Shown piece after piece: positions 42,809 to 51,779 of a stretch of DNA of 64,000 bases (position 1 is its first letter; each line of letters opens with the position of its first letter). Below the pieces are notes generated by a model, which was not told the origin of the DNA, searched no databases, and saw nothing but the letters and a program-made list of their open reading frames with translations. A program made the position numbers and the translations under genes. This DNA is from Streptomyces fradiae ATCC 10745 = DSM 40063 (GTDB lineage: Bacteria > Actinomycetota > Actinomycetes > Streptomycetales > Streptomycetaceae). The stretch spans positions 6,612,501 through 6,676,500 of the forward strand of contig NZ_CP023696.1 of NCBI RefSeq assembly GCF_008704425.1. The letters are read 5' to 3'.

Positions 42809-43540
42809 GTGCCCGTCGCCGCCCCACCGCACCGCATCGCCCTGATCGGAGGGGGTTTCTCCCTCGACGACGACCGCGTGCTGGACGACTGGGCCCTCGG
42901 CCACGCCCGCTCGCCCCGTCCCGCCGTGTGCTTCCTGCCGACGGCGAGCGGCGACGCCGCCGTGTACGTCGACCGGTTCCTCGCCGCGTTCGGCGACCGC
43001 GCCGACTGCGTGCCGTCCGTGCTGCCGCTGTTCCGCAGGGAGCTGGACGACGACGCGCTGCGCGCCCACCTCCTGGCCCAGGACGTCGTCTACGTGGGCG
43101 GCGGCAACACCGCGAACCTGCTCGCCGTGTGGCGCGTCCACGGCGTCGACCGCCTGCTGCGCGAGGCGTACGGCCGCGGGACGCTGCTGTGCGGGATCAG
43201 CGCGGGAGCCAACTGCTGGGCGGAGGGCTCCCACACCGACTCCTTCGGGCCGCTGACCCACCTCGCGGACGGCCTCGGACTGCTCCCCGGCTCCGTGTGC
43301 CCGCACTACGACACCGAGCCGGGCCGCCGCCCCTCGTACCGCGCGGCGGTGGCGGCCGGGCACCTGCCGGGCGGCTGGGCGCTGGAGGACGGCGCGGCGG
43401 CCCTCTTCACGGACGGGGAGCTGACGGAGGCGGTGACCCGGGACCCCGGCACGGGCCTGTACCGCGTCGACCCGGACGGGCGGGGCGGCTGCACCGAGCG
43501 CCGGCTGCCGTGCCGCCTCCTGGAGGCACCCCCGCGGTGA
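42809..43540 (+). CDS. peptidase E-like S51 serine hydrolase
   Basis: 243 aa. Glutaminase-like Rossmann fold with the S51 signature: nucleophile elbow GISAGANCW (Ser), VVYVGGGNTANLL, and CPHYDTEP with the catalytic-site His. Alpha-aspartyl dipeptidase or cyanophycinase relatives; true substrate not known. GTG at 42809 follows CGAGGAGGG. Confidence 0.88.
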   Translation: MPVAAPPHRIALIGGGFSLDDDRVLDDWALGHARSPRPAVCFLPTASGDAAVYVDRFLAAFGDRADCVPSVLPLFRRELDDDALRAHLLAQDVVYVGGGNTANLLAVWRVHGVDRLLREAYGRGTLLCGISAGANCWAEGSHTDSFGPLTHLADGLGLLPGSVCPHYDTEPGRRPSYRAAVAAGHLPGGWALEDGAAALFTDGELTEAVTRDPGTGLYRVDPDGRGGCTERRLPCRLLEAPPR

Positions 43541-43652
43541 GCGCCCGGGCGCCGGGCGGGGGCCGCGCGGGCGGTGGCCGCACCGGGCCGGGCGCGCGAG
43601 GGCCCATGGGGGCGAGACGGCGCCGGCGGGCCGCGGCGCGGCCGGGGGCGGG

Positions 43653-44546
43653 TCAGCGCGCCGGGGTGCCGCCCTCGAAGGCGGCGAAGTACGCCGCCGC
43701 CATGTCCTCGTGGCCGTGGCCGAGCGCGGAGGCGCGGGCCATGCGCTCCGCGACGGCGACCGCCCCGTCCAGGCGCACCCCCGCCTCCTGCGCGGCCTGC
43801 ACGACCAGCCGGGCGTCCTTCGCGGCCGTGTCCACCGTGAAACCGGGCGGCAGCAGCCGGTCCTCCAGCAGCAGCGCCGCCTTCGTCCGCAGATAGCCCA
43901 TGTCCAGCGGGCCGCCCCCGATCGCGTCGAAGAACCCGGCCGGATCCACGCCCAGCCCCTCGGCGAGGGCCAGGGTCTCGCCGGTCGCGTTGGTGACGGC
44001 GAGGACCCAGCTGTTCGCCACCAGCTTCAGGCGGGTGGCGCTGCCCTCCGCCCCGTCCTCGCCGGTCCAGATCGTGCGGGCGCCGACCGCGTCGAACACC
44101 GGTGCCACCGCGTCCCGGCCCTGAACCGGCCCGGCCGCCAGGACGACCAGCGTCCCCGCCTCGGCGGGCCCGCGCGTCCCCAGCACCGGCGCGTCGTAGA
44201 ACACCAGTCCGTGCGCGCGGGCGAGCCCGGCCAGTTCGCCCACCGCGGCGAGCCCGGCGGTCGCCGACTGCGCCCACACGGCGCCGGACCGCAGGCCGGG
44301 CGCCGCCTGCCGCATCGCCTCCAGCACCGCCGCCCCGTCGTGCAGCACGGTCAGCACCGCGTCGGCGCCCCGCACCGCGTCGGCGGGGGAGTCCGCGACG
44401 TACGCGCCGGCCTCGGCGAGGGGCTCCGCCTTGGCGCGGGTGCGGTTCCAGACCCGGACGCGGTGCCCGGCCCGGGCGAGGTTGCGGGCCATCGCGGCCC
44501 CCATGATCCCGGTGCCGAGGACGCCCACGGTGACGGTGCCGGTCAT
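43653..44546 (-). CDS. NAD(P)-dependent beta-hydroxyacid dehydrogenase-family oxidoreductase
   Basis: 297 aa. Rossmann start VGVLGTGIMGAAMARNLARAG, FYDAPVLGTRGPAEAGTL (substrate loop of 3-hydroxyisobutyrate/6PGDH type), Lys in LKLVANSW acting in catalysis, and C-terminal helical domain. Reduces or oxidises a beta-hydroxyacid or an imine; sub-family not settled. ATG at 44546. Confidence 0.9.
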   Translation of the reverse strand: MTGTVTVGVLGTGIMGAAMARNLARAGHRVRVWNRTRAKAEPLAEAGAYVADSPADAVRGADAVLTVLHDGAAVLEAMRQAAPGLRSGAVWAQSATAGLAAVGELAGLARAHGLVFYDAPVLGTRGPAEAGTLVVLAAGPVQGRDAVAPVFDAVGARTIWTGEDGAEGSATRLKLVANSWVLAVTNATGETLALAEGLGVDPAGFFDAIGGGPLDMGYLRTKAALLLEDRLLPPGFTVDTAAKDARLVVQAAQEAGVRLDGAVAVAERMARASALGHGHEDMAAAYFAAFEGGTPAR

Positions 44547-44924
44547 GGCATCGGCCTTCCGCTCGTACGGACGGCGACACGGTGTCGCCCCCCGCTCACC
44601 GTACGTGAGTCCGCGAGTCCTCCGAGTCGTGGCCGTGCCGCCGTCCGGCGATCGGGGGACGGCGCCCACGCCGGGCCCGGGGGCGGCAGCCGCCGGTCGC
44701 GAGAGCGCGAAGGCCGGCGGCGCCCTCCGGACCCGGCGACGCGACGGCCCGGCGGCGCCGTCGGGACAGGCCGGCGCGCGGCCGGCGGAGAGGCCCGCCC
44801 CTCTGCCGCGCGGGGAGCCGCACCCATGAGTGTCACCGCCCCGACCTGCGGCGATACACCGAGAGTCATCCCGCGCCAGAGGGGTACGCGCCGCTTTGAC
44901 CCGGTACGCACAGGAGGGTGATCC
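44547..44924. other. divergent intergenic region, no gene seen
   Basis: 378 bp between the oxidoreductase and DUF6098 genes, high GC for 250 bp and then an AT-richer promoter-like segment (CATCCCGC.. to TACGCACAGG). Ribosome-binding site AGGAGGG before 44925. Confidence 0.55.
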
Positions 44925-45410
44925 ATGGACGAGACCGCGGCGGAACCGGCCCGTACGGCGGCGCCCGACGGCGTCACGGAGCTGCCGACCCTCGGCAGCC
45001 TCGCGGAGCTGGCCGATCTCGTGGAGCGGCACGGCCGCCTCTTCGTCCGCTGGTCGCGCAGCCCTGCCGAGGACCTGGAGACCGCCCGCAGCGCCGACCA
45101 CCTGACCGGCATCCCCCTGCCCGGTGTGTCGGCGAACCCGCTGCAGATCGAGGGCTGGTGGGAGGACCGCCCGGTACGCCTCTGGGTGGCGCGCCGTCTG
45201 TACGACTACTGCCACCTGCGCCAGGAGCGCGACGGCGACGTCCGGCCCTGGGCGCTGCGCGGCCGCGAGGTGGCCCGCGGCCCGGACAACGAGCCGCTCC
45301 TGCGCGACGTGGAGCCGGTCTGCTGGATCGACCTGGCGGTGATCGAGGAGGCCGAGGAGGAGGTGGCGCGCCAGCGCCGCCCCTGGGGGCCCATGCGCCG
45401 CCATCCCTGA
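44925..45410 (+). CDS. DUF6098 family protein
   Basis: 161 aa, soluble. Conserved core LIRWS-like (LFVRWSRSPAEDLE), SANPLQIEGWWEDRPVRLWV, RRLYDYCHLRQ, VRPWALRGREVARGPDNEPL agree with my memory of the actinobacterial DUF6098 family. Function unknown. ATG at 44925 follows AGGAGGG. Confidence 0.85.
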   Translation: MDETAAEPARTAAPDGVTELPTLGSLAELADLVERHGRLFVRWSRSPAEDLETARSADHLTGIPLPGVSANPLQIEGWWEDRPVRLWVARRLYDYCHLRQERDGDVRPWALRGREVARGPDNEPLLRDVEPVCWIDLAVIEEAEEEVARQRRPWGPMRRHP

Positions 45411-45438
45411 CCGCGCCGGACTCCTGGGCGCCTCCACA

Positions 45439-45478
45439 CCGGAGGGGCGCGGCCGCCTTCGCGCCCGCGCCCCTCCGG
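45439..45478. terminator. bidirectional stem-loop between DUF6098 and aldo/keto reductase genes
   Basis: Perfect 14-bp arms (45439-45452 and 45465-45478, CCGGAGGGGCGCGG and complement), 12-nt loop. Confidence 0.75.
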
Positions 45479-45605
45479 GCGTCAGGATGCCCGGCGCGTC
45501 CACCGCGCCGCGACCCCGCCGGACGCGCCGGACCTGACCGGCCCCCGGCCGGCGCCGACCGGACGCACCGGGACGGCCCCTCCCGGCCGTGCGCGGCGGT
45601 GTGCC

Positions 45606-46436
45606 TCAGCCGCCGAAGCGCGCCGGGTCCGGGCCGAGCCGCCGCCCCTCGTCGAGCGCCGCGAACGCCGCCATGTCCTCGGCGTCCAGCTCGAAGTCGA
45701 AGACGTCGATGTTCTCCCGGATCCGCGACGGCGTCACCGACTTCGGGATGACCACGTTGCCCAGCTGGAGGTGCCAGCGCAGCACCACCTGGGCCGGGGT
45801 GCGGCCGTGCTTGCGGGCGACGGCCGCGACGGCCGGCACCTCCAGCAGGCCGCGGCCCTGGCCGAGCGGCGACCACGCCTCGGTCGCGATGCCGTGCCGC
45901 GCGTGGAAGGCGCGCGCCTCGCCCTGCGCGAGCTGCGGGTGCAGCTCGATCTGGTTCACCGCCGGCACGGTGGACGTGGCGTCCGTCAGCCGCTCCAGGT
46001 GCTCCGGCAGGAAGTTGGACACGCCGATCGCGCGGGCTCGGCCGTCCGCCAGGATCTTCTCGAACGCCTTGTACGTGTCCACGTAGGTGTCCTGCGCCGG
46101 AACGGGCCAGTGGATCAGGTACAGGTCGACGTAGTCGAGGCCCAGGCGCTCCAGGGAGGCGTCGAAGGCGCGGAGGGTCGAGTCGTACCCCTGCTCGGTG
46201 TTCCACAGCTTGGTGGTGACGAACAGCTCCTCGCGGGGGAGTGCGGACGCCTTGAGGGCCTGCCCGGTGCCGCGCTCGTTCTCGTACACGGCGGCCGTGT
46301 CGATGCTGCGGTACCCGGCCTCCAGGGCGGTGCCCACCGCGTCCGCCGCCTCGGAGTCCGGCACCTGCCAGACACCGAAGCCGAGCTGCGGCATGGCGAC
46401 GCCATTGTTCAGGGTCAGAGTGGGGACCTTGCTCAC
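45606..46436 (-). CDS. aldo/keto reductase (2,5-diketo-D-gluconate reductase-like)
   Basis: 276 aa TIM-barrel. Catalytic Asp-Tyr-Lys-His set visible in GYRSIDTAAVYENE, VTTKLWN and YLIHWP; C-terminal NADPH-binding IPKSVTPSRIRENIDVFDF. NADPH-dependent carbonyl reductase, likely broad specificity. GTG at 46436 is the start; AAGGA lies about 12 nt upstream. Confidence 0.93.
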   Translation of the reverse strand: MSKVPTLTLNNGVAMPQLGFGVWQVPDSEAADAVGTALEAGYRSIDTAAVYENERGTGQALKASALPREELFVTTKLWNTEQGYDSTLRAFDASLERLGLDYVDLYLIHWPVPAQDTYVDTYKAFEKILADGRARAIGVSNFLPEHLERLTDATSTVPAVNQIELHPQLAQGEARAFHARHGIATEAWSPLGQGRGLLEVPAVAAVARKHGRTPAQVVLRWHLQLGNVVIPKSVTPSRIRENIDVFDFELDAEDMAAFAALDEGRRLGPDPARFGG

Positions 46437-46693
46437 AGGCGGTCGATCCTTACGTCGTCGATGCGTATGCGTACTCCCGAAGTGAACGATCAAGCCGCCG
46501 CCGGCATTCCCGCCCGACCGCCCGATCCTCCGCGCCCGGCTTGCCCGCCCCGGTCCGTCCGCGCCCCGCGCCCCGCGCCGGGTGCCCGCTCGGCGTCTCC
46601 GCCCCCACCCCGCCGGGCCGGTACCCCCTGCGGCGCACCGCCCGCCCCGCCCCCACGGGACCCCGCCCCGCCCGGCACCGGCGCCGCCGCCGC

Positions 46694-47743
46694 TCAGGCG
46701 AGGACCACGCACGCGGCGGCGGGCACCTCCACGGCTCCGCGCCGCCGCGGCGCCCCGTCCAGCGGGTCCGCGTCGAACCACGTGACGTCCCCGGACCACT
46801 CGTTCGCCACGTACAGCCCGCGGCCCGCCCGGTCCACCACGAGGTCGCGCGGCCAGACGCCCCCGCACCCCGTGCTCCCCGCGACCCGCGGCTTCTCCGG
46901 CCCGTCCGCCAGGGACAGCGTCACCAGCGCGTCGGCGCCCCGTACCGCCACCCACAGGAACCGGCCGTCCGGCGAGACCGCGGGCACCGATGGGCACGGC
47001 CGCGCCCCCTCGGGCGCCTCGCCGTCGGCCACGGCGACCTCCGACAGCGGCTCCAGCCGGCCACGCCCGGCGTCCCAGCGGCAGACCGTCACCAGCGGCT
47101 CCAGCTCGTGCAGCACGTACACCACCGTGCCGTCCGGATGGAACGCCAGGTGCCTCGGCCCCGAACCGGCGCGCAGCCCCGCCTCCCCGTGCACACGCAC
47201 CGCCCCGCTCCGCGCGTCGAGCGCGCAGACCCGCACCGAGTCGGTGCCCAGGTCCGTGGTGAGCACCCAGCGGCCGCTCGGGTCCGGCAGCACCTGGTGG
47301 GCGTGCGGCGCCCCCTGGCGCTCCGGGTCCGGGCCGCGGCCCTCGTGGGGGAGGACGGCGGGCGGCCCGGCGATGCCGCCGTCGTCGCCGAGGGGCAGGC
47401 TGCTGACGCTCCCCGAGCCGTAGTTGGCGGTGAGGAGCCGGCGCCCGGCGACGCTCAGGTGCGTCGGGCCCGAGCCTCCCACCGCCACCGGCCGGCCCAG
47501 CGGGGTCAGCTCCGGGCCCCGCGCCCGGAACGCCGCGACCTCGCCGAACTCCGCCTCGCCCACCGCGTACAGCACCCCGGCGGCCCGGTCGAGGGCGAGC
47601 CACGAGGGATTGACGAGACCGCCGACCGCCGAGACGGGCGCGAGCGCCCCGCTCCCGGGATCGACGGAGGCGACCGTGATGCCCTGCCCGCCGCCCGAGG
47701 TGAACGAGCCGATGTACGCCCAGGACCCGCCCTTGCAGACCAT
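46694..47743 (-). CDS. lactonase-family seven-bladed beta-propeller (6-phosphogluconolactonase-like)
   Basis: 349 aa. Repeated blade motifs (YIGSFTSGGGQGITV, THLSVAGRRLLTANYGSGSV, PSGRWVLTTDLGTDSV, GPRHLAFHPDGTVVYVLHEL, SPDGRFLWVAVRGADALV, WPRDLVVDRAGRGLYVANE) match the Lactonase family (YbhE/Pgl). Cytoplasmic lactone hydrolase or a structural propeller. ATG at 47743 with AAGGGA upstream; an in-frame ATG 7 codons earlier is less likely. Confidence 0.9.
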   Translation of the reverse strand: MVCKGGSWAYIGSFTSGGGQGITVASVDPGSGALAPVSAVGGLVNPSWLALDRAAGVLYAVGEAEFGEVAAFRARGPELTPLGRPVAVGGSGPTHLSVAGRRLLTANYGSGSVSSLPLGDDGGIAGPPAVLPHEGRGPDPERQGAPHAHQVLPDPSGRWVLTTDLGTDSVRVCALDARSGAVRVHGEAGLRAGSGPRHLAFHPDGTVVYVLHELEPLVTVCRWDAGRGRLEPLSEVAVADGEAPEGARPCPSVPAVSPDGRFLWVAVRGADALVTLSLADGPEKPRVAGSTGCGGVWPRDLVVDRAGRGLYVANEWSGDVTWFDADPLDGAPRRRGAVEVPAAACVVLA

Positions 47744-48064
47744 GAATGTTCCCTTTCCTCGCATGCGTTCCCGGCTGGTAACGACCACCTCCCGCCCCGG
47801 TCACCACGGCCCGCCCCGCCTCGCCCCGGCACCACACGCCGCTCACCGCCCCGGCCACCTCGCCCGCTCACCGCCCCGGCCCCTCGCCGCCCGGCACCAC
47901 TCACCCCGGCCGCCACCTCCGTCCCGGCCCCCTCGCCCCGCCCCCGTCGCCCCCACCGCCCGCCTCCCGGCGCCCGAGCACTCGCCCCCCCCGTGACGGC
48001 CGGGGCGGTGCGCTGTCCGCGAACCGGTCTGGGCGCCGCGGACGCCGGATGCTTGGGTGGCGGG
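47744..48064. other. divergent intergenic region, no gene seen
   Basis: 321 bp of very GC-rich low-complexity sequence (runs of CCCCGCC) between the lactonase and epimerase genes. Confidence 0.5.
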
Positions 48065-49060
48065 ATGGAGATTCTGGTACTGGGGGGAACGGCCTGGCTG
48101 GGCCGGGAGCTGTCCCGGCAGGCGCTCGCCCGCGGGCACCGCGTGACGTGCCTCGCGCGCGGCGAGAGCGGGCGCGTGGCGGACGGCGCGGTACTCGTCC
48201 CCGCCGACCGGCGCGACCCGCGCGCCTACGACCCGACGGCCGGCCGCGAGTGGGACGCGGTCGTCGAGGTGTCCTGGCAGCCCGGATTCGTCCGGGGGGC
48301 GCTCGCCGCGCTCGCCCACCGGGCCCGGCACTGGACGTACGTGTCCTCCATCAGCGCGTACGCCTCGCACGCCCTTCCGGGTGCCGACGAGTCCGCGCCG
48401 CTGCTGGACCCGCTCGACGCGGACGAGGCGGACCGCCGGGTGTACGGCGAGGCGAAGGCGGCCTGCGAGCGCGCGTCGGCGGCGGCCGTCGGCGACCGCC
48501 TCCTCATCACCCGCGCCGGGCTGATCGGCGGCCCCGGAGACGGCAGCGGACGGTCCGGCTACTGGGCGGCCCGCGCCGCGCGCGACCCCGGGGGCCCGAT
48601 GCTCGTCCCGGACACCCCGGACCTGCCGACGCAGGTCGTGGACGTACGGGACCTCGCGGCCTGGCTGCTCGACGCGGCCGGGGCCGGCACCACCGGCACG
48701 TACGACGCGGTCGGCCCGGTCGTCCCGTTCCGGGAGTGGCTCGCCCTGTCCCGCGCCGCCGCCGGGCACACCGGCCCGCTCGTCGCGGCCGACTCGGCCT
48801 GGCTCCTCGGCAACGGCGTCGGCGAGTACATGGGACCCGAGTCGCTTCCCCTGTGGCTGGTCGACCCGGCCTGGCGGGGCTGGTCCGCCCGCGACGGCTC
48901 CGCGGCGCGCGCGGCGGGACTGCGCCACCGCCCCCCGGCGCGGCTGCTGGCCGACGTCCTGCGCTGGGAGCGCGAGCAGGGTCTGGACCGGCCGCGCCGC
49001 GCCGGCCTCGGGGCGCGGCGCGAGGCCGAGCTGCTCGCCGCCCTCGCCGCCCGGCCCTGA
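48065..49060 (+). CDS. NAD-dependent epimerase/dehydratase-like reductase
   Basis: 331 aa extended SDR. Gly motif LVLGGTAWLGRELSR, SISAYAS, catalytic Tyr-Lys in YGEAKAACE, then LPTQVVDVRDLAAWLLD. Substrate unknown; similar to proteins annotated as NAD-dependent reductases in Streptomyces. No clear ribosome-binding site before ATG 48065. Confidence 0.9.
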   Translation: MEILVLGGTAWLGRELSRQALARGHRVTCLARGESGRVADGAVLVPADRRDPRAYDPTAGREWDAVVEVSWQPGFVRGALAALAHRARHWTYVSSISAYASHALPGADESAPLLDPLDADEADRRVYGEAKAACERASAAAVGDRLLITRAGLIGGPGDGSGRSGYWAARAARDPGGPMLVPDTPDLPTQVVDVRDLAAWLLDAAGAGTTGTYDAVGPVVPFREWLALSRAAAGHTGPLVAADSAWLLGNGVGEYMGPESLPLWLVDPAWRGWSARDGSAARAAGLRHRPPARLLADVLRWEREQGLDRPRRAGLGARREAELLAALAARP

Positions 49061-49352
49061 CGGGGGGTCCGGCGCCGGGCGGTCAGCCCCGCCACGGGTC
49101 CGCGGCGGCACCTCCGGGCCGCCCTCCGCCGACCCAACCGGCCCAGCCGTACCGGCCGTACCGGACGCACGCCGTCGACCGGCCGGGCAGCTCGGCACCG
49201 CGCCCGCAGCCGGCCCGCCGGCTCGTCGCGGCCGTACGCGGCGTGCGGCGGCTGCGCCCGGTTCCCGGTGCCCGCCCGGCGCGCCGCGGGGCGGGTGCCG
49301 GGACCGTCCCGGCGACGGCGACGGCGTCCGCGCCCCACCCGGCCCGGGTGGG

Positions 49353-49370
49353 CGCCGAACCGGTTCGGCG
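49353..49370. promoter_or_regulatory. perfect 18-bp palindrome with GAACCGGTTC core
   Basis: CGCCGAACCGGTTCGGCG. The same core is found in the 14-bp palindrome at 11481-11494. No known regulator assigned. Confidence 0.35.
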
Positions 49371-49601
49371 AGCCCCGGTCTCGCGTGCGGGGGACCGGTC
49401 GGCGGGTCCGGCCCCACGGCGGCGGCGGGCCGCCCGGCGCCCGTGCCGGGCCGGCCGGCGCCCACGTCGAGCCGGCCGCGGCGAACCGCCCCGGGACGCC
49501 CGCCGCACACCTCGCGGACGCGCCACCGCAACCCGCCGGCCACACGCGACACGCGGAATCGGCCAACGGTGAGGAGTCTCACAAAATGCCGATTCCGTTC
49601 G

Positions 49602-49632
49602 AAGATCCCTCCCCTCATGGGTCAAGATCCCT
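49602..49632. repeat. direct repeat AAGATCCCT, two copies 22 bp apart
   Basis: AAGATCCCT at 49602-49610 and 49624-49632, spaced two helical turns, before the c-di-AMP riboswitch. Candidate binding site in the NlpC gene promoter. Confidence 0.4.
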
Positions 49633-49689
49633 GACGACGACAAGCCCTCGCCGCCGTGGCGGGGCGGTCCGGGTGGACGCCGAGTCCTG

Positions 49690-49852
49690 CCGCCGTCCGG
49701 ATCTGGTCGACACGAGGTAATCGGCAGGAGTGGAGGACCCAGCAGTACCGGGACGTGCGCACCACGGCCGTCCCTTGGGGTGAAGCCGCGTCAGCGGCCG
49801 GGCAACTTCGCCTGCCCGAACCCGACAGGTCATCCTTCGCAGGCGGATGACG
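49690..49852 (+). promoter_or_regulatory. c-di-AMP riboswitch (ydaO-yuaA motif) upstream of the NlpC/P60 gene
   Basis: The 3' conserved half is clear: GGGGTGAAGCCGCG at about 49777, CCGGGCAACTT..GCCCGAACCCGACAGGT at about 49799-49832, and the closing TTCGCAGGCG. The 5' half includes GGTAATCGGCAGGAGTGGAGGACCC around 49718-49742. ydaO RNAs bind c-di-AMP and usually switch off cell-wall hydrolase and transporter genes when the nucleotide is high. Streptomyces NlpC/P60 and Rpf genes are common targets. Confidence 0.88.
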
Positions 49853-49863
49853 AAGGGTTGCGC

Positions 49864-50343
49864 ATGACCGCGCAGAATCACGTCCAGTCCGTGCTGTCCC
49901 GGACCGGTGCCGTCTCGGCCCTGACCATCGCCGCCCTCGCGGGCTCCCTGGTCGCGCCGGGCGCCGCCCCCGAGGCACAGGCCGCGGGCCCCGCCCACGC
50001 GACGAAGGCCCTCAACGTGGCCGCGTCGAAGAAGGGCTCCCCGTACAAGTACGGGGCGGTGGGCCCCAACCGGTTCGACTGCTCGGGCCTGACGCTGTAC
50101 GCGTACAAGAAGGCCGGGAAGAACCTGCCGCGCACCGCGCAGCAGCAGTACAACAAGACCCGCCACATCTCGGCGTCCACCGCCCAGAAGGGCGACCTGG
50201 TCTTCTTCCACTCCGGCGGCCGCGTCTACCACGTGGGCGTCTACGCGGGGAACAACCGCGTCTGGCACGCCCCGAAGGCCGGGTCGGTGGTGAAGCTGGA
50301 GCGGATCTGGACCAAGAAGGTCCTGTACGGCCGGGTGCGCTGA
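49864..50343 (+). CDS. secreted NlpC/P60 peptidoglycan hydrolase
   Basis: 159 aa. Signal peptide (residues 1-40, ending APEAQA), then a single NlpC/P60 domain: NRFDCSGLTLYAY with catalytic Cys, KGDLVFFHSGGRVYHVGVYAG with catalytic His. Cleaves D-Glu-gamma-diaminopimelate bonds in peptide stems. ATG at 49864; control by the upstream c-di-AMP riboswitch. A strong terminator follows at 50434-50468. Confidence 0.95.
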   Translation: MTAQNHVQSVLSRTGAVSALTIAALAGSLVAPGAAPEAQAAGPAHATKALNVAASKKGSPYKYGAVGPNRFDCSGLTLYAYKKAGKNLPRTAQQQYNKTRHISASTAQKGDLVFFHSGGRVYHVGVYAGNNRVWHAPKAGSVVKLERIWTKKVLYGRVR

Positions 50344-50433
50344 CCCGCACCCCCGGTCCCTCCGGGACGCTTCCGCCCCGGACGCGCCGGGCCGTCGGTG
50401 CCGGTGCCCGCTGGGCGCCGGCACCCGGACGCA

Positions 50434-50468
50434 CCGGTGCCCCGGACCTCCCAGGTCCGGGGCACCGG
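50434..50468. terminator. bidirectional stem-loop between NlpC and small secreted gene
   Basis: Perfect 16-bp arms (50434-50449 and 50453-50468, CCGGTGCCCCGGACCT and complement) with a 3-nt loop. Confidence 0.88.
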
Positions 50469-50479
50469 CGTACACCGGC

Positions 50480-50773
50480 TCAGATGCCGGGCACCAGCCC
50501 CAGCACGGGTGCCACCGGGGCCACCACCTGCCGCAGCTGGCCGAGCTGCTGCACGCCGCTCAGCCCGCCGAACTGCTCGGTCACCCGGGGCACCTGGGAG
50601 CGGTACTCCTCGTCGACGCCGCTCGTGGCGAGGTCGTCCACCTGGCTGAGGAGGGAGGGGCCCTGCGCGCCGGGACCGACCGGCAGGACGGACGCGTTCG
50701 CGGCGGGCGCGGCGAGAGCGGAGGCCCCGGCGGCGAAGGCGAGGGCGGCGAGCACACGGTGAGTCTTGGTCAT
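50480..50773 (-). CDS. small secreted protein (97 aa)
   Basis: Signal peptide MTKTHRVLAALAFAAGASAL then AAPAANA; mature about 70 residues, mostly helical (LLSQVDDLATSGVDEEYRSQ) ending GQLRQVVAPVAPVLGLVPGI. Resembles secreted Streptomyces proteins of unknown role. ATG at 50773; a weak ribosome-binding site. Confidence 0.75.
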   Translation of the reverse strand: MTKTHRVLAALAFAAGASALAAPAANASVLPVGPGAQGPSLLSQVDDLATSGVDEEYRSQVPRVTEQFGGLSGVQQLGQLRQVVAPVAPVLGLVPGI

Positions 50774-51126
50774 ACCGCTACCAACGCCGCACCCGCGCAC
50801 AGGTCACGCCCCGGCTCCCGCGATCGGCCCCACGGGCCCCGCCGGCTGCGAGGACCAGCGCCTCGGGCCCACACCAGCCCCATAAGCCCACCCCAGCCGC
50901 ACAGGCTCGCACCAGCCCCACAGGCCACACCAGCCCCGTGGGGCCCGCGGCACGCGCACGGGCCCCGCGGCACGCCCCCGAAGAACCCCACCGGTCACAC
51001 GGACCGCACCGGTCGGCGGACCCCGCGGGCGGCACGCGCCCCCCCCCCGGCGCCCGGGCAGCGCGGTCCGGGCTCCGACGGCCGGGCCCGGCCGCCGCCC
51101 GCCCCGCACGGCGTTAGGCTCGTCGG
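50774..51126. other. divergent intergenic region with degenerate repeats
   Basis: 353 bp. Between 50870 and 50945 there are degenerate repeats of CACACCAGCCCCA/CAGGC. At the right end TAGGCT (51115-51120) sits 6 nt before the Sua5 ATG. No gene seen. Confidence 0.6.
51115..51120 (+). promoter_or_regulatory. candidate -10 box of a leaderless Sua5 transcript
   Basis: TAGGCT followed by 6 nt and ATG, with no ribosome-binding site; typical leaderless layout. Confidence 0.5.
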
Positions 51127-51747
51127 ATGGCGAAGTACTTCGATGTGCACCCCGACGACCCGCAGCGCCGCACCATCGGCACTCTTGCCGAGATGATCCG
51201 CAACGGCGCCCTCGTCGCGTACCCCACGGACTCCTGCTACGCGCTGGGCTGCAGACTGGGCAACCGGGAGGGCCTGGAGCGGATCCGGGCCATCCGGCGG
51301 CTCGACGACCGCCACCACTTCACGCTCGTCTGCCGGGACTTCGCCCAGCTCGGCCAGTTCGTGCAGATCGACAACGACGTCTTCCGGACGCTGAAGGCCG
51401 CGACGCCCGGCCGCTACACCTTCATCCTCCCCGCGACGAAGGAGGTGCCGCGCCAGCTCCAGCACCCGAAGAAGAAGACGGTCGGCGTCCGCATCCCCGA
51501 CCACACCGTCACCCAGGCCCTCGTCGCCGAACTCGGCGAGCCGCTCGTCTCCAGCACCCTGCTGCTGCCGGACGAGGAGGAGCCGCTGACGCAGGGCTGG
51601 GAGATCAAGGACCGGCTCGACCACGTCCTCGACGCGGTCCTCGACTCGGGCGAGTGCGGCACGTCCCCGACGACGGTCGTCGACTTCTCCGGCGGAGCCC
51701 CGGAGATCGTCCGCCGCGGCGCGGGAGACCCGTCCCGCTTCGAGTAG
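51127..51747 (+). CDS. L-threonylcarbamoyladenylate synthase family (Sua5/YciO/YrdC)
   Basis: 206 aa. YrdC-domain signature: GALVAYPTDSCYALGC, ERIRAIRRLDDRHHFTLVCRD, GRYTFILPATKEVPRQLQHP, KTVGVRIPDH and SSTLLLP. The full-length enzyme makes threonylcarbamoyl-AMP for tRNA t6A; this sequence is closer to the YciO side branch, whose role is less sure. Apparently leaderless. Confidence 0.9.
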   Translation: MAKYFDVHPDDPQRRTIGTLAEMIRNGALVAYPTDSCYALGCRLGNREGLERIRAIRRLDDRHHFTLVCRDFAQLGQFVQIDNDVFRTLKAATPGRYTFILPATKEVPRQLQHPKKKTVGVRIPDHTVTQALVAELGEPLVSSTLLLPDEEEPLTQGWEIKDRLDHVLDAVLDSGECGTSPTTVVDFSGGAPEIVRRGAGDPSRFE

Positions 51748-51779
51748 CCGCCGCCCGCCGGGTCGGACGCGCGGGGGCG

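Larger units (their letters stand above)
49061..49689. other. intergenic region upstream of the riboswitch, no gene supported
   Basis: 629 bp. Overlapping ORFs are Arg/Pro/Gly-rich on both strands; one minus ORF ending at 49083 has an RYGRYGWAGW tail but no ribosome-binding site. The stretch contains the palindrome at 49353-49370 and twin AAGATCCCT repeats at 49602 and 49624. Confidence 0.5.

Noticed and set aside
49083..49643. 186-aa minus-strand ORF with RYGRYGWAGW tail
   Set aside because: Arg-rich composition, overlapping equally long ORFs on the other strand, no ribosome-binding site; likely spurious.
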